A stretch of DNA of 64,000 bases. Origin: Hirsutella rhossiliensis (taxonomy: Eukaryota > Ascomycota > Sordariomycetes > Hypocreales > Ophiocordycipitaceae). A program made the position numbers and the translations under genes. Below the pieces are notes generated by a model. It was not told the DNA's origin. It searched no databases and saw only the letters and a list, made by a program, of their open reading frames with translations. Where the stretch lies: NCBI RefSeq assembly GCF_020360975.1, contig NW_025408668.1, forward strand, positions 620,001 to 684,000. The letters are read 5' to 3'. Position 1 is the first letter of the stretch. Each line of letters begins with the position of its first letter. Of the stretch, positions 32,314 through 41,083 are shown piece after piece.

Positions 32314-34953
32314 CAGGGTGGTTTTCCATACCCAAGTATGGAAATACCCTTTCCATACTATGGCATGGACAGGGTATGGATATGGATCCATAGTATTTCA
32401 ATGCTCAGTCAATAATTGGCCAAATTGCGCCACTGACCGGGACCCCTACAGCGCCATCGTCCAGGGGTCTGAGGGCCTTGAACCCCGCTAATTCCCACAC
32501 AAACACAAATCGCTTTCCCACCACTTTGCACCAACGCGTCGGACGAATCAGTTGTCGAACTATGGATTCTGCAAGTGTGCTATCCTTCTTCGATGCTGAA
32601 TCTATATTGTCGGACTCTACGACATCAAGATCTCGCAATACAAGAGGCAAAGCGGCTATCGCAACGTGGAAGCATGCTCGCGTTGCAGCAGAGGGGGAGG
32701 AAGAGTTTAAGGGCCGAAATCGTCTTCTCTATTGCAGCCATTGTCCCCAGACGAACCCGTACAGCACTTCAGTTACCACTAACTTTCGAAAACATCTGGA
32801 GGGTAAGCACGATATTCGAGTCGTGGAAGATTTGACCCTCTTCAATCATCCATCTTTGAGGGTTTGAGCAACTCTACCAGCAAGCACGGGAATTGGGCCA
32901 CACAACGGAGATTGAGTCGGAGGTCTTCAAACGCTACCTGGACCAAGACAAGATAAACAAAGCCTTAGCTTGGCTGATCGTCGCACGAAACCTTCCTTAT
33001 CGAATTGTCGAATCCCGCGAATTTCACCTCTTCATTTCGACCTTGAACCCGGTCGCGAAGGACCATCTCCTTCCGCCCACTCGACTATTCCACGAATTAT
33101 CGACAATCATTTCCAGTCGGCCAAGGATATCGTGCGAATGAAGCTCCAGTCAGCAAAATCCAAGGTTCACCTCTCGCTTGACATTTGGACGTCCCCCAAT
33201 CGGCTCCTTCTTCTCGGAGTTTGCTCCCACTTTGTTGACCACGCACAAGAAGCACGACGGAAAGCTCTCCTGCACTTCGGCCTGTGGCGAACCATTCCGG
33301 GAGGAGCAATTCGTTACACTTCTTCCCATCTTGCGGGACTTTGGTATTCTGCGACGCCTTGGAAGCATCGTTGGGGATAATTCGAGCACGAATGACACCC
33401 TCTGCCGGGCAGTGAGCACGTATCTCAAGGAAGAGGGCGTCAAATGGGATCCTGAAGTTCACCGCCTCCGATGCCTAGGCCACGTTATCAACTTGGCAGT
33501 TCAAGCTTTCCTGTTCCAGAATTCTATTGACTTGAAAGAGGGCGAAATATGCGAAGACGCAGATGACCTGGCAAAGTTCAAAGGCAGCGCACCGAATTTC
33601 GCCGCCTTGGACCACTTGGTAAGCTCCACAACCTGGTTGTCAACATCCGGAGTTCATCAGGACGCAGTGGAGAGTTTATGGAACTCGCTGAGAGGGCATT
33701 CCACTTGACAATCGTACGAGGTGGAATAGCTGGTATCAGATGCTGCATGTTGCCACTCAGCAGGAAACTGCCAGCGCTCTGGACACCTACACCAAGAATC
33801 ATTTCGAAGATCTTTCTGCGGATTTTCTATTGCCGGAAGATTGGGCCCGGCTCCGAATAATTGAGAAGATCCTTCAACCGTTCGCCCGAGCGACATTAGC
33901 AACACAAGGGGATCATGCGACCCTGGACAAAGTGCTCTTCACGATGGACGTCTTGATCCGATGCTTTGATGAAGCCCTGGTACCATGCCTTCCATTCCTC
34001 TGATCTCCTTGTGCAAGCGCTGAGATGGTGCAATAGGTCACGTACAAATCAGACACCGAGCTGTCCTTTAGGATCAAACGAGGGTGGGAAGTCTTTGACA
34101 AATATTATAGCAAGACAGAAGCATCGCCCTATTATGCAGCTGCCTTGATCCTTCATCCCAGCTATCGCACAACATACATCCAGGCAAATTGGAAGAAGAA
34201 GTGGCAAAAACCTGCGTTCAAACAGGTCAAAGACCTTTGGCTCACATACCGAGACACTGTGGATGGCTCCTCTCGCAACATTTACTAGATGACGATGATG
34301 ACGAGGACCTTGACGCGTTTGATCGCATTTCAAGGAACCTGCAGAATTGCACTCGACCGTCAAGCCAGGACGAGTACGAAGATTACATTTCATGTGATCC
34401 GTACGACATTACGCCGACGACGGCCTTGTCATGGTGGCTTCAAGAGCAACAGAGAAAACGATGGCCCAAGCTATCACAAATGGCCATAGACATCCTATCA
34501 ATGCCGGCGATGAGTGATGAACCTGAGCGGGTGTTCTCAGGGCGCGTCGCACAATCTCATGGGAAAGAGCCCAATTGGACGCGAAACAAGTCGAAAAGGG
34601 AGAATGTTTAAAGCATTGGCTCAAGAACGATATCTTGCAAGGGCCGAGGGTGGTGGCGGGTCCCCAGATTTTGGGTAAAATCCTGGCTCAACTTCTACGC
34701 CTGTTTCCTGCAAAGGAGCAAATTTCTGCTTGGCATCCCCTTGACCGGTCGTCTGTCATTACGTTCACGTTAACTGTTCCTTGATTTTCATTGATTCATG
34801 TCGTGTTTGGCACGTTTGCCGAGACCATATAGGTGAGCTGTTGCGGGATGCGCACGGACCAAGAATGGAAAGGTGTATTGCAATACTTGCAATAAATGTG
34901 GGCGATACTCCAGTATGGATTGCACACCTTTCCATATATGGAAAACCACCCTG
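32314..34953 (+). mobile_element. hAT transposon 2 with 17-bp perfect TIRs
   Basis: CAGGGTGGTTTTCCATA at 32314-32330 is repeated exactly in reverse at 34937-34953. Inside both ends are many short palindromic CCATAC/GTATGG motifs. The flanking octamers (TTCTCGAA and CACCAAAC) are not duplicates, so either the target duplication has decayed or the two ends come from recombined copies. The 2.64-kb element encodes a BED-hAT transposase. Its right end abuts the chromodomain fragment of an old gypsy element. Confidence 0.85.
32562..34624 (+). pseudogene. hAT transposase (BED finger), heavily frameshifted
   Basis: From ATG 32562 (MDSASVLSF) a BED zinc finger is visible (YCSHC, later NFRKHLEGKH) near 32730-32800. 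The catalytic core spreads over several frames: LDIWTSPNRLLLLG near 33178, SIVGDNSSTNDTLC near 33366 and RLRCLGHVINLAVQAF near 33465. WNSWYQML is near 33725 and FDKYYSKTEASPYYAA near 34095. The dimerisation part near 34420-34540 reads RWPKLSQMAIDILSMPAMS, then EPERVFSG, ending near 34624. At least five shifts occur and none of the insertion-domain helices is lost. It is distinct in sequence from hAT 1. Confidence 0.7.
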
Positions 34954-35206
34954 CACCAAACGACCCGCTCCCCGGCCAATACAACACACCGCCCCCACCA
35001 ATAACGCTAGATGCAAAGGGGGAGAAACTCTGGGCGATTGAAGCAATACTGGACTCGAAACGCACAAAACAGAAAGGCTTCCAGTACCATATACTATGGA
35101 GAGGCTTCGACCTTGAGCAGGCAACATGGGAACCACTACAGAACGTCGTCAACGCTCACATCGCCATCAGAGACTTCGAGAAGCACAGCAAAAACAAACC
35201 CAGACC
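34954..35206 (+). pseudogene. Chromodomain end of an older gypsy chromovirus, split by the young gypsy
   Basis: The frame reads NDPLPGQYNTPPPP and then a chromodomain (KLWAIEAILDSKR, FQYHILWRGF, ATWEPLQNV) followed by a basic tail. In chromoviruses this integrase-terminal domain guides insertion to methylated histone. The frame is cut at 35206 by the young gypsy element. On the far side, behind the second copy of AGACC, it continues for about 23 codons to a TAA at 40737-40739. The rest of the old element, upstream of hAT 2, is missing. Confidence 0.75.
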
Positions 35207-35392
35207 TGTGAAAGGCCTCTAGTGAGTTGATACAACTAACTAGTCCCTATGCTGTTTACTATCAAGATAGAAAAGAAAGAAAGAAAGAGAATCTACTACA
35301 TAAGAGCATAACGGCATTTTATAGCTTCGAGCCAATGGAAGGTTCTAGAAGCTAGGCGGCGCAGCCGCCGTTAAAGCGGCTTGCCCGTTACA
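35207..35392 (-). repeat. 3' LTR of the young gypsy element
   Basis: 186 bp, identical to 40476-40661. On the minus strand it runs from TGTAACGGGCAAGCC to CCTTTCACA and contains a TATAAAA box and a GAAA-type microsatellite (AAAGAAAGAAAG on the plus strand). Confidence 0.95.
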
Positions 35393-36120
35393 TTACCTCC
35401 CTCCCGTCCAACGTTTCCTCTTCCTTGGGATCGTGGCAATCTGTGTCAAGATGACTTGAGAAGGTGACACTCTTTTTATGTTTCTTCCATTGCTTCCATG
35501 CATCAGTGTGTCGAATAGTGGGAAGGGGCTCCCACGTAGGCTGCGAGTAATCATGCCATTTTACGAGCACCTTCTTATGCGTACCTTCCATTCTTTCATC
35601 CAGAATCCTTTCGACGAGGTACATTTCTTGGCCGTCCACCAGCACCGGTGGGGCACTCTCTTGATCGATTTTCTGCGAAGGCAATGGGTCTCCGGGTACT
35701 GGCCGGAGTAGATCGACGTGAAAGACTGGATGGATACGTCCAGGCACATCCAACCTATAGGCATGTGGGCTGACTTCGGTGAGCACTTGATATTTGGCAT
35801 GTAACCAATCGAGCTTCTTGCAGGGTCGCGATGTTTTGACATTTCTCAAGTTGAGGTATACCCAATCCCCAGGCTTGTATCTCGGTGCGGCTGTCCTGTG
35901 CTTGTTGGCTTGCGCTTGCTGTATTTCCTGGGCCATAGCTATCGCTGCTTGCGCAAACTCCGTGGCATCCTGTAGTCTCTGAATAAAATCCTCCGCTGCA
36001 GCTTCTTCCTGTGTTGTGTCTTCCGTGCTTCGATGCTCAACTAACTGGATTGGCTCATTGTGGTAGCCGTGCATGAAGAAGAACGGACTCAGTCCGGTGG
36101 AGGTTGCTTCCGCTCGTTAA
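35388..36120 (-). CDS. Gypsy integrase C-terminal part and chromodomain
   Basis: The open frame reads FFFMHGYHNEP, a long helix with AIAMAQEIQQAQANK, the GPY/F-like block YKPGDWVYLNLRN with LDWLHAKYQVL, and RIHPVFHVDLLRP. The chromodomain follows (MYLVERILDERMEG, KVLVKWHDYSQPTWEPL), with stop at 35388-35390. It is connected to the upstream integrase frame by one missing G near 36110 (CGGAAG where CGGGAAG restores the frame). The aromatic positions of the chromodomain are partly conserved. Confidence 0.85.
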
Positions 36121-37558
36121 TTGTCGCCATCGCGACTGGAAGCAAGTCCAACCAGTTCTCCTGCAGATAGTTTGTCCATATCCGAAGAATCCTCTCTACC
36201 TCTTGGTTCATTCGTTCTGTTGCACCGTCGGTTTGTGGATGGTACGCCGTTGACAACCGCTGCTCGATCCCTAGCAGCTGACAGAAGTGTTTCCACATAC
36301 CACTGACAAACTGGGGACCCCGATCACTGGTAATAGCCGTTGGGATGCCATGGACAGGGTAGTGTCGTTCGAAGAGTCTTCTTGCAACCGCTTCTGAAGA
36401 AATATCGTGTAATCCTTCGAGTTCGACGCCTTTGGTGAGTCGGTCCGTGACCACCATGCAGTTCGTCGCGCCATCTTTCCCCGACGGTGGGAGGTCAGTA
36501 ATAAAGTCAATGGTAATTTCGCTCCATATGCGTTGCGGAATAGGGAGCGGCTTTAGGAGTCCTTTCTTTGTATCCCTCCAGATGGTGTTTCGTCCGCAAA
36601 CCTCGCAGTTGCGCACAAACCGACGTACATCGCTAGCGGCACCCGGCCAGAAGAAGCGTCTCGACAGAGTCGAGTACGTGAGGTCCCTTCCAGGATGTCC
36701 GGTGATATGAGAGTCGTGAGTTTCCTGGATGATCTTCGTACGTAGCGGCTCCGAACCGGGTATCCAGACGCGTTCTCTAAAGCACAGCAGGCCCCTATTG
36801 TCTAACGAGCATTCTGAAATGCTGACAACCTTCTCCTTCTGTAATCCTGTTGGCAAACTCTTCGCTCCATCTGCTACCAGCTTCGTGAGTTCTTGATAGA
36901 GCTTGTCTTCTTGGCGTGCGGCGTGCCACAGCTGCTGTAACTCCTCATCTTCAAATATCCTGATCTCTTTTCCGAAGTTGATTTCCTGGGCACCCTCGGT
37001 GTTGGTAGACAATGTCGATATTGGGACCCTTCTAAGGTGATCATTTTGGAATAGCCTCATAATGCGTCCCTTTAGTCGTTCATCGGAGTAGTTGGCCGGC
37101 ATATCCTGGTCCCGTCGAGAGAGTGCGTCAGGCAATCCGCCCTTGCGGCCCGGCCTCCATTCGAGCTCGAATTGGAACCTGGACAGGAACTCCGACCACC
37201 GCACTTGTCTCTCTGTCAACCTCCTTTCCGAGTAGAAGTACCTCAGGTTCTTGTGGTCCGTTAGGATCTTGAAGTGCTCTACTGCCCGTAGCTCTGGTTC
37301 CCACTGCTCCAAACATCTGAGAATGGCGAGTAGCTCCTTGTCATGGATAGCGTAGTTCGCTTCGGCTGCCGAATGTTTCTTCGAGAAGTATGCGACAGGT
37401 CGTACCAGTCCATCCTTATCATCTCTCTGCAAGAGCACGCCTCCCGACGCGAATCCTGAAGCGTCTGCTTCCACGATAGTCTCCCTTTCTGGATGGAAGT
37501 GTGCAGGATCGGGGCCGTGATCAACAGGTCCTTGAGCTTCTCGAAGGCTTCTTCGCAC
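36089..37558 (-). CDS. Gypsy RNase H and integrase
   Basis: One long frame of 489 codons. The RNase H has IVEADASGFASGGVLL (catalytic Asp), DKELLAI (Glu), ILTDHKNLRYF (Asp) and PDALSRR. The integrase has the zinc-binding HHCC module (THDSHITGHPG, then CEVCGRNTI), the catalytic core ITIDFITDLPPS (Asp), AITSDRGPQF (Asp) and ERMNQEVERIL (Glu). All catalytic residues are present. It is joined to the polymerase frame through two single-base losses near 37612 and 37535. Confidence 0.9.
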   Translation of the reverse strand: MRRSLREAQGPVDHGPDPAHFHPERETIVEADASGFASGGVLLQRDDKDGLVRPVAYFSKKHSAAEANYAIHDKELLAILRCLEQWEPELRAVEHFKILTDHKNLRYFYSERRLTERQVRWSEFLSRFQFELEWRPGRKGGLPDALSRRDQDMPANYSDERLKGRIMRLFQNDHLRRVPISTLSTNTEGAQEINFGKEIRIFEDEELQQLWHAARQEDKLYQELTKLVADGAKSLPTGLQKEKVVSISECSLDNRGLLCFRERVWIPGSEPLRTKIIQETHDSHITGHPGRDLTYSTLSRRFFWPGAASDVRRFVRNCEVCGRNTIWRDTKKGLLKPLPIPQRIWSEITIDFITDLPPSGKDGATNCMVVTDRLTKGVELEGLHDISSEAVARRLFERHYPVHGIPTAITSDRGPQFVSGMWKHFCQLLGIEQRLSTAYHPQTDGATERMNQEVERILRIWTNYLQENWLDLLPVAMATINERKQPPPD

Positions 37559-37601
37559 AATTCATCCCAACGGAATGGCACGTCCTTCTTCGTTAGCCGC
37601 G

Positions 37602-38480
37602 TTAGCGCTCCGCTATCACCGAGAACTCTGGCATAAACATCCTGTAGAAGTTCGCGAATCCAATAAAACTCCTCACGGACTTAACATTCGTCGGGGTTGC
37701 CCATTCCTTCACAGCCTCAACCTTCTCAGGGTCGACTCGGATCCCACACTCCGCCTCGATGATAAACCCAAGGTATTTCACAGCCTTGACTTCGAATTCA
37801 CTCTTGTTGATATCCAGTTGCAGCCCGGCGTCCATCAGTCGTTGGAGGACCTTGCCGACCTTGTCGCGGTGGTCTTGTAGGCTTCCAGAGGAGAAGATCA
37901 GGACATCGTCGATATATGCTGACACAAAATCGTCTAGGTAATCCTGGAGCGCGCTGTTAATGTACCGCTGAAAGGCTGCTGGTGCGCCTGTCAGGCCGAA
38001 TGGAACTACCAGCCATTCGAAGGATCCATAGCGCGTTCTGAAAGTTGTCTTTTCCTCGTCGCCGGGGGCGACCCTGATCTTATGGAACGCTGCTATAACA
38101 TCTACCTTGGTGAACCACCTTGCCTTGGCTATCGTTCGCAAGGTCTCGCTCAGTAAGGGCAAGGGATAGCGGTCCCTCTTCGTTATATGGTTCAAACCTC
38201 TGTAATCCACGCAGAAGCGGATGCCTCCGCCGGGCTTCTTCACCATAAGGACTGGTGCCGCGGCTGGCGAGCTGCTGACTCTAATAAATCCCTTGTCGAG
38301 TAGTTCTGTGAGAGTCTTCCGTAGTACCAATAGCTCCTCGCGGGACATGCTGTAAAGCGGTCCCCAGGGTAGGGCTTCTCTCGGCCATGCTCGTCTTTCA
38401 GCACTTCGATCTTCAGGTCCACACCTGGCCGATGAGGGGGCAGCTGGTCGGCCAGTTGCTGAGAGAAAGCTCGAGACCAC
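37602..38480 (-). CDS. Gypsy reverse transcriptase
   Basis: The frame contains GPLYSMSREELLVLRKTL, KGFIRVSSSPAAAPVLMVKK, RFCVDYRGLNHIT, FTKVDVIAAFHKI (first Asp), FGLTGAPAAFQRYIN and YIDDVLIFSSG (catalytic DD). The connection YLGFIIEAECGIRVDP follows, ending at a stop created by the -1 shift near 37612. The N-terminal boundary is another shift near 38370 in a CCC run. The active-site residues are intact. Confidence 0.9.
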   Translation of the reverse strand: MVSSFLSATGRPAAPSSARCGPEDRSAERRAWPREALPWGPLYSMSREELLVLRKTLTELLDKGFIRVSSSPAAAPVLMVKKPGGGIRFCVDYRGLNHITKRDRYPLPLLSETLRTIAKARWFTKVDVIAAFHKIRVAPGDEEKTTFRTRYGSFEWLVVPFGLTGAPAAFQRYINSALQDYLDDFVSAYIDDVLIFSSGSLQDHRDKVGKVLQRLMDAGLQLDINKSEFEVKAVKYLGFIIEAECGIRVDPEKVEAVKEWATPTNVKSVRSFIGFANFYRMFMPEFSVIAER

Positions 38481-39080
38481 TTGTGGTACTGTGGTGGCAG
38501 CTTCTCCATTACGTCAGTCTTCGGTTTCGGTCTTAGGGCCTTGTCAATATCCGCCATCGTGACCGAGTGAACTCCAATGCCGCCTTTGCGTTTGTCACGG
38601 CGTGCTTCTGCTAAAAATGTTGCGGCCATGACATTAGAGACATCTAGCTGGGGAGGCTGGTAACGTCGTCGGTCTCGTACTTGAACTCCATTGGACCCGA
38701 TCTCGAGATATCCTTCCTTCGCATGGATGTGAACATCCTGGTCTTCCATCCATCGTTTACCCAGGATCATATCCCAGTTCAGATCGTCGATGACGTACAT
38801 GAAAACACGATGCTGCTGATGTCCATCGAGGTCGATCGACACATACGTGATCTTGTCGATTTTGACCTCCTTGCCGTCTCCGGCTGCGTTCTCCAAGATA
38901 CGCGGCTGAACGCGTATATGTGGCAACTGGAGAGTGAAATGTGCGCTTGCTAACCGCGCCGTAGCAGAGGCAGCCATAGTCGACAAGAGATGGCACGAAG
39001 TCTGTGCCGTTCACCCTGACGTCTGCTATGAACGGTTCTCCGTCCATTTTTGCTTTTCCGCTCACATCCCATTCTCTCAC
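38240..39080 (-). CDS. Gypsy aspartic protease and linker to the polymerase
   Basis: In one frame from 39080 the protease strand reads VRVNGTDFVPSLVDYGCLCY. The motif is D-Y-G where D-S/T-G is expected in retropepsins. The C-terminal half is in the next frame (RILENAAGDGKEVKIDK, YVSIDLDGHQQHRVFMYVI, MILGKRWM), followed by the linker KLPPQYHKWSRAF and HRPGVDLKIEV. The frame change lies near 38990. The serine-to-tyrosine change would likely hurt protease activity if it is real. Confidence 0.7.
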
Positions 39081-39095
39081 AGCCGCCGCGTGTCC

Positions 39096-40475
39096 CTAGT
39101 CTGAATCTTCATCGTTATGAGAAGAAGTATCGTCTTCGGCGACCTCGGCTTTAGTGACCGCTGGTCGTGACGGGGTCACGGCATTGACCTGAGTGCGTCG
39201 GGTCGTGTTTGCGGGTCGGATAGGCGCAGCCAATGGACAGCGCTCGATTCTGCAGTTGTCTCTTCCACAACGGAGGCAACGCCCTTCACGGTAACGGGCG
39301 TCCATCTCGGCCTGGTCGACCCACTTGGCACGCTTGCCCAACAGCGCTTGGTCTTCTGGTCGCTTGGATTGGTAACCATATGTGTTCTTATCACTGCGGG
39401 TGCGCGCAGCGTTCACTTTCGCGGATGCTTGTAGAGTTGGTTCCCATTCCATCATATCCTCTCGTCTAACTTCGGTTTTCTGGCCAGGCTGTTTCTGGGC
39501 AGCCTGGCCTCCATGATTCTGGTGGTTGTCATAGTTGTCCGAACTCTTTGTGTTGCCTCGAGGCCTTTCCACTGACCCAACAATTCCATCTGGCTGCTCA
39601 GCGAATCGCACCTCCTCGCCAGCCCAACATAGCTGCTGATGGCAGAGGGTCAGAGCCTATGAGGGTTGCTTTCATTTTATCGTTTAGTGCCTCCTGGAGG
39701 TAGGAAATCTTGCTGTCATCTGGCCAATACTTGGCGTTGGCATTGGCGATCTCCTCTCAAAGCGGGGTAAAAGGACGTGAACGGTTCATTCTCTCCTTGC
39801 TTAATCGAATGCAGGTTGCGTGTAGCTCTCTGCTTGCGATCCCTCTCCCCGTACAGCAATTCGAGGCGGTTGAGTAGTTCAGCAACATTGAACGTTTTCT
39901 TCTCGGTTTGCATCTCCACAAATGTGGTCACGTTGTCTTTAGCCTTGCCTTCTAGGCTCATGAAGATGTACATAAAGTGGCCTTCTGCATCTCCAAGCGC
40001 TTCTTTGTCGACTCGTAGCTTTCCTTCGGTTTCTAGTTTCCAGCTTCGCCACTGGGCCTTGTCGCCGCCGAATTTCGGTATGTCTCGTAATTTGGGGCGC
40101 TTGGTTGGGTGAGGGTTGTGAGTGGCGACCACACGGGTGTCCTCAATGGGGACAGCCGGGGTGACAGATGGCGTTGGCTCTAGGAGTTCAGACGAACGGG
40201 CTTGCTGGTGTTGTTGGAGTTCCAGGGCAATAAAACGTTCTTCAAACTGGGTGTTTCTTCGGGAACTCTCTTCTCTCAGACTTCGTATCTCGGCAACCAG
40301 GGCGCTGAGGACGTCCGGCTGCATGTTGTTGTTATCTTCGGCCATCGCGACTTCGCTGAACGCTAATAGTTCGACGGGACTCAGTTTGGTGTCTTCAGTG
40401 TCTTCGGTGTCTTCGGTGTCTTCAGTGTCTTCGGTGTCTTCAGTGTCTTCAATGTCTTCAGTGATCTTGATAGTA
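39096..40475 (-). CDS. Gypsy Gag with zinc knuckle
   Basis: The first ATG behind the 5' LTR is at 40345 (MAEDNNNMQ). The capsid-like part reads FGGDKAQWRSWKLETEGKL, FMYIFMSLEGKAKDNVTTFV, ELLNRLELLYGERDRKQRA and ENEPFTSFYP. Shifts near 39750 and 39620 lead to the nucleocapsid part, which contains the knuckle CLRCGRDNCRIERC, spaced C-x2-C-x4-C-x4-C. The usual third ligand His is Cys. The frame ends at a stop at 39096, just before the protease frame. Upstream of the ATG the frame is open through a 9-bp repeat encoding TED units. Confidence 0.75.
40382..40462 (-). repeat. 9-bp tandem repeat in the gypsy leader
   Basis: About eight copies of a GAAGACACT-like unit (TED codons) lie between the primer binding site and the Gag ATG. 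Length change in this repeat would keep the reading frame. Confidence 0.75.
40464..40475 (-). promoter_or_regulatory. Candidate self-priming primer binding site of the gypsy element
   Basis: The 12 nt next to the 5' LTR read TACTATCAAGAT on the minus strand. They are exactly complementary to ATCTTGATAGTA inside the LTR (plus-strand 40526-40537). This is the arrangement known from the Tf1/sushi group, where the 5' end of the element's own mRNA primes reverse transcription. No tRNA 3'-end complement (TGG...) is present at this position. Confidence 0.7.
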
Positions 40476-40661
40476 TGTGAAAGGCCTCTAGTGAGTTGAT
40501 ACAACTAACTAGTCCCTATGCTGTTTACTATCAAGATAGAAAAGAAAGAAAGAAAGAGAATCTACTACATAAGAGCATAACGGCATTTTATAGCTTCGAG
40601 CCAATGGAAGGTTCTAGAAGCTAGGCGGCGCAGCCGCCGTTAAAGCGGCTTGCCCGTTACA
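40476..40661 (-). repeat. 5' LTR of the young gypsy element
   Basis: Identical to 35207-35392. TATAAAA on the minus strand (plus 40587-40593) lies about 50 nt upstream of the ATCTTGATAGTA segment proposed as the mRNA 5' end and primer. Confidence 0.95.
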
Positions 40662-40666
40662 AGACC

Positions 40667-40890
40667 CACGAAACAAGAAGTGCAAAATGCTCGCCTACAG
40701 GCTCAGCAAGACGTGGAAGAATCAGAAGCGATGGAGTAAGGGAGGCCCATGTGTGAGGGAACGATCATGTGACTTTCATACTTTATGAAATGTCTCACTT
40801 TGATTCATGTAAATAGCGAAAGTCAGAGTCTTCCTTAGGAACCTCCTTCTCTCTTCGTAGACAATCACTTTACCCAAGTCGCACCCGACC
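40667..40890 (+). mobile_element. End of the old chromovirus: last codons, purine tract and LTR start
   Basis: The chromodomain frame interrupted at 35206 resumes at 40667 and stops at 40737-40739. It is followed by AAGGGAGGCCCA, a polypurine tract, and a candidate LTR start TGTGTGAGGG at about 40750. The LTR seems truncated near 40890 where Mutator-like coding sequence begins. Confidence 0.55.
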
Positions 40891-41083
40891 TTGTTCGTGC
40901 ACTTGTACCGTCACACTCATCGAACAATCTATCGAACAACGGCCTCGCATTATCGTCACAGACCGAGACCTCGCGTTAATCAAGGCGTTAAATGACAATC
41001 CATCTTTCCACTTGATACCGCATCTACTATGACGCTGGCATGTCAATAAGAACGTCCTTGCACGCACGAAGAGGCATTTCCCC
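40890..41083 (+). pseudogene. Fragment of a third MULE transposase
   Basis: One frame reads RPRIIVTDRDLALIKALND, FHLIPHLL, a stop, RWHVNKNVLARTKRHFP, the second-Asp region of Hop/FAR1-like transposases. It is related to, but clearly different from, the transposases of MULE 1 and MULE 2. It ends exactly at the TIR of MULE 2. Confidence 0.65.

Larger units (their letters stand above)
35207..40661 (-). mobile_element. Full-length Ty3/gypsy chromovirus, minus strand, identical LTRs
   Basis: Two 186-bp LTRs (35207-35392 and 40476-40661), identical by eye, begin TGTGAAAGG and end GTTACA on the plus strand. The 5-bp target duplication AGACC flanks them (35202-35206, 40662-40666). Between them on the minus strand, in order: leader, Gag with zinc knuckle, protease, reverse transcriptase, RNase H, integrase, chromodomain. 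A purine tract (GGGAGGGAGGTAA, 35393-35405 on the minus strand) precedes the 3' LTR. A 12-nt primer site complementary to the LTR lies beside the 5' LTR. Identical LTRs imply a very recent insertion; the many frameshifts inside contradict this unless they are sequencing errors. Confidence 0.95.

Noticed and set aside
39600..39760. Programmed ribosomal frameshift in gypsy Gag
   Set aside because: The breaks occur at several places, including inside conserved domains, and look like run-length losses, not one slippery site between gag and pol.
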